Program-made: the position numbers and the translations under genes
Shown: piece after piece, positions 12,623 to 12,719 of the stretch
How the letters are laid out: each line of letters begins with the position of its first letter
Position numbering within the stretch: the first letter of the stretch is position 1
NCBI GenBank assembly: GCA_002493905.1
Contig: DLAJ01000043.1
Coordinates: 1-12,719, forward strand
Direction: 5' to 3'
DNA from: Lachnospiraceae bacterium UBA7050
GTDB taxonomy: Bacteria; Bacillota; Clostridia; Lachnospirales; Lachnospiraceae
DNA: 12,719 nt
The notes under the pieces: model-generated
The model's database searches: none
The model's input: only the letters and a program-made list of their open reading frames with translations
What the model was told of the DNA's origin: nothing

Positions 12623-12719
12623 CTATGCAATCAGCCTTTCCATTTCAGCCCTTGCGGAAGCGAAAGTTGCGTGTGCGTAATAATTCAGCGTCATTGTGAT
12701 ATTGGAGTGTCCCATGATA
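12623..12719 (-). CDS. Tyrosine recombinase (integrase), C-terminal end (5' partial)
   Basis: The minus-strand frame open to the right edge ends MGHSNITMTLNYYAHAT and then an Ala- and Glu-rich helix ending ERLIA and TAG. The GHS...T..YYAH pattern is the end of the tyrosine recombinase catalytic domain: the His/Trp-box His of GHS and the nucleophilic Tyr just before AH. Such enzymes integrate and excise prophages and conjugative elements. Only 31 codons are visible, so subfamily cannot be set, although GHSNITMTLNYYAH fits integrases of Firmicutes phages and ICEs. The body of the element should lie beyond the right edge of the window. Confidence 0.9.
   Translation of the reverse strand, partial: IMGHSNITMTLNYYAHATFASARAEMERLIA

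Noticed and set aside
1..12719. CRISPR array or retron-like RNA
   Set aside because: No regularly spaced repeat set and no reverse transcriptase or Cas motif was seen on either strand; the only tandem repeat is the coding 21-bp unit in polC.

Overview
The window looks like a chromosome segment of a low-GC Gram-positive Clostridia species, most likely Lachnospiraceae. The case rests on a PolC-type replicative DNA polymerase (a Firmicutes hallmark), the ispG-polC gene pair, strong GGAGG ribosome binding sites, and mobile-element remnants of a kind common in that family. No species can be named from the sequence alone.

Layout. (1) 1-2356, plus strand: the C-terminal part of a phage tail tape measure protein, the only clear plus-strand gene. 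No tail-tip, lysis or other phage gene follows it, so this looks like the truncated edge of a prophage. (2) 2357-3063: a gene-poor AT-rich spacer, a small one-helix membrane protein gene on the minus strand, and a tRNA-Glu(CTC) gene with its own promoter and terminator. The 3' end of the tRNA faces the phage DNA, which makes it a candidate integration site. (3) 3190-4007, minus: a translationally coupled pair of unrecognised genes (57 aa and 215 aa, ATGA overlap) behind an extended -10 promoter. (4) 4134-9870, minus: housekeeping ispG (isoprenoid precursor synthesis) followed by polC. Two complex inverted repeats lie between them, and polC carries a 6 x 21 bp in-frame minisatellite in a linker. 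(5) 9889-12622, minus: AT-rich accessory DNA full of decay. It holds an intact YhcG/DUF1016-type PD-(D/E)xK nuclease gene and, directly downstream, a frameshifted and truncated ATPase gene with a clean Walker A motif. That ATPase is spliced to a fragment of another unknown gene, and further short coding remnants run up to ispG. (6) 12623-12719, minus: the last 31 codons of a tyrosine recombinase, whose 3' end marks the edge of another integrated element lying beyond the window.

How it fits together. The ispG-polC block is vertically inherited core DNA. It is flanked on both sides by integration debris: phage DNA beyond tRNA-Glu, and an integrase-bearing element plus a decaying nuclease/ATPase cassette upstream of ispG. 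In many Firmicutes ispG follows dxr and rseP; here neither precedes it within the roughly 2.8 kb visible, so the accessory DNA probably separated them. The most defence-like item is the DUF1016 nuclease plus P-loop ATPase pair, but the ATPase is clearly broken in this copy.
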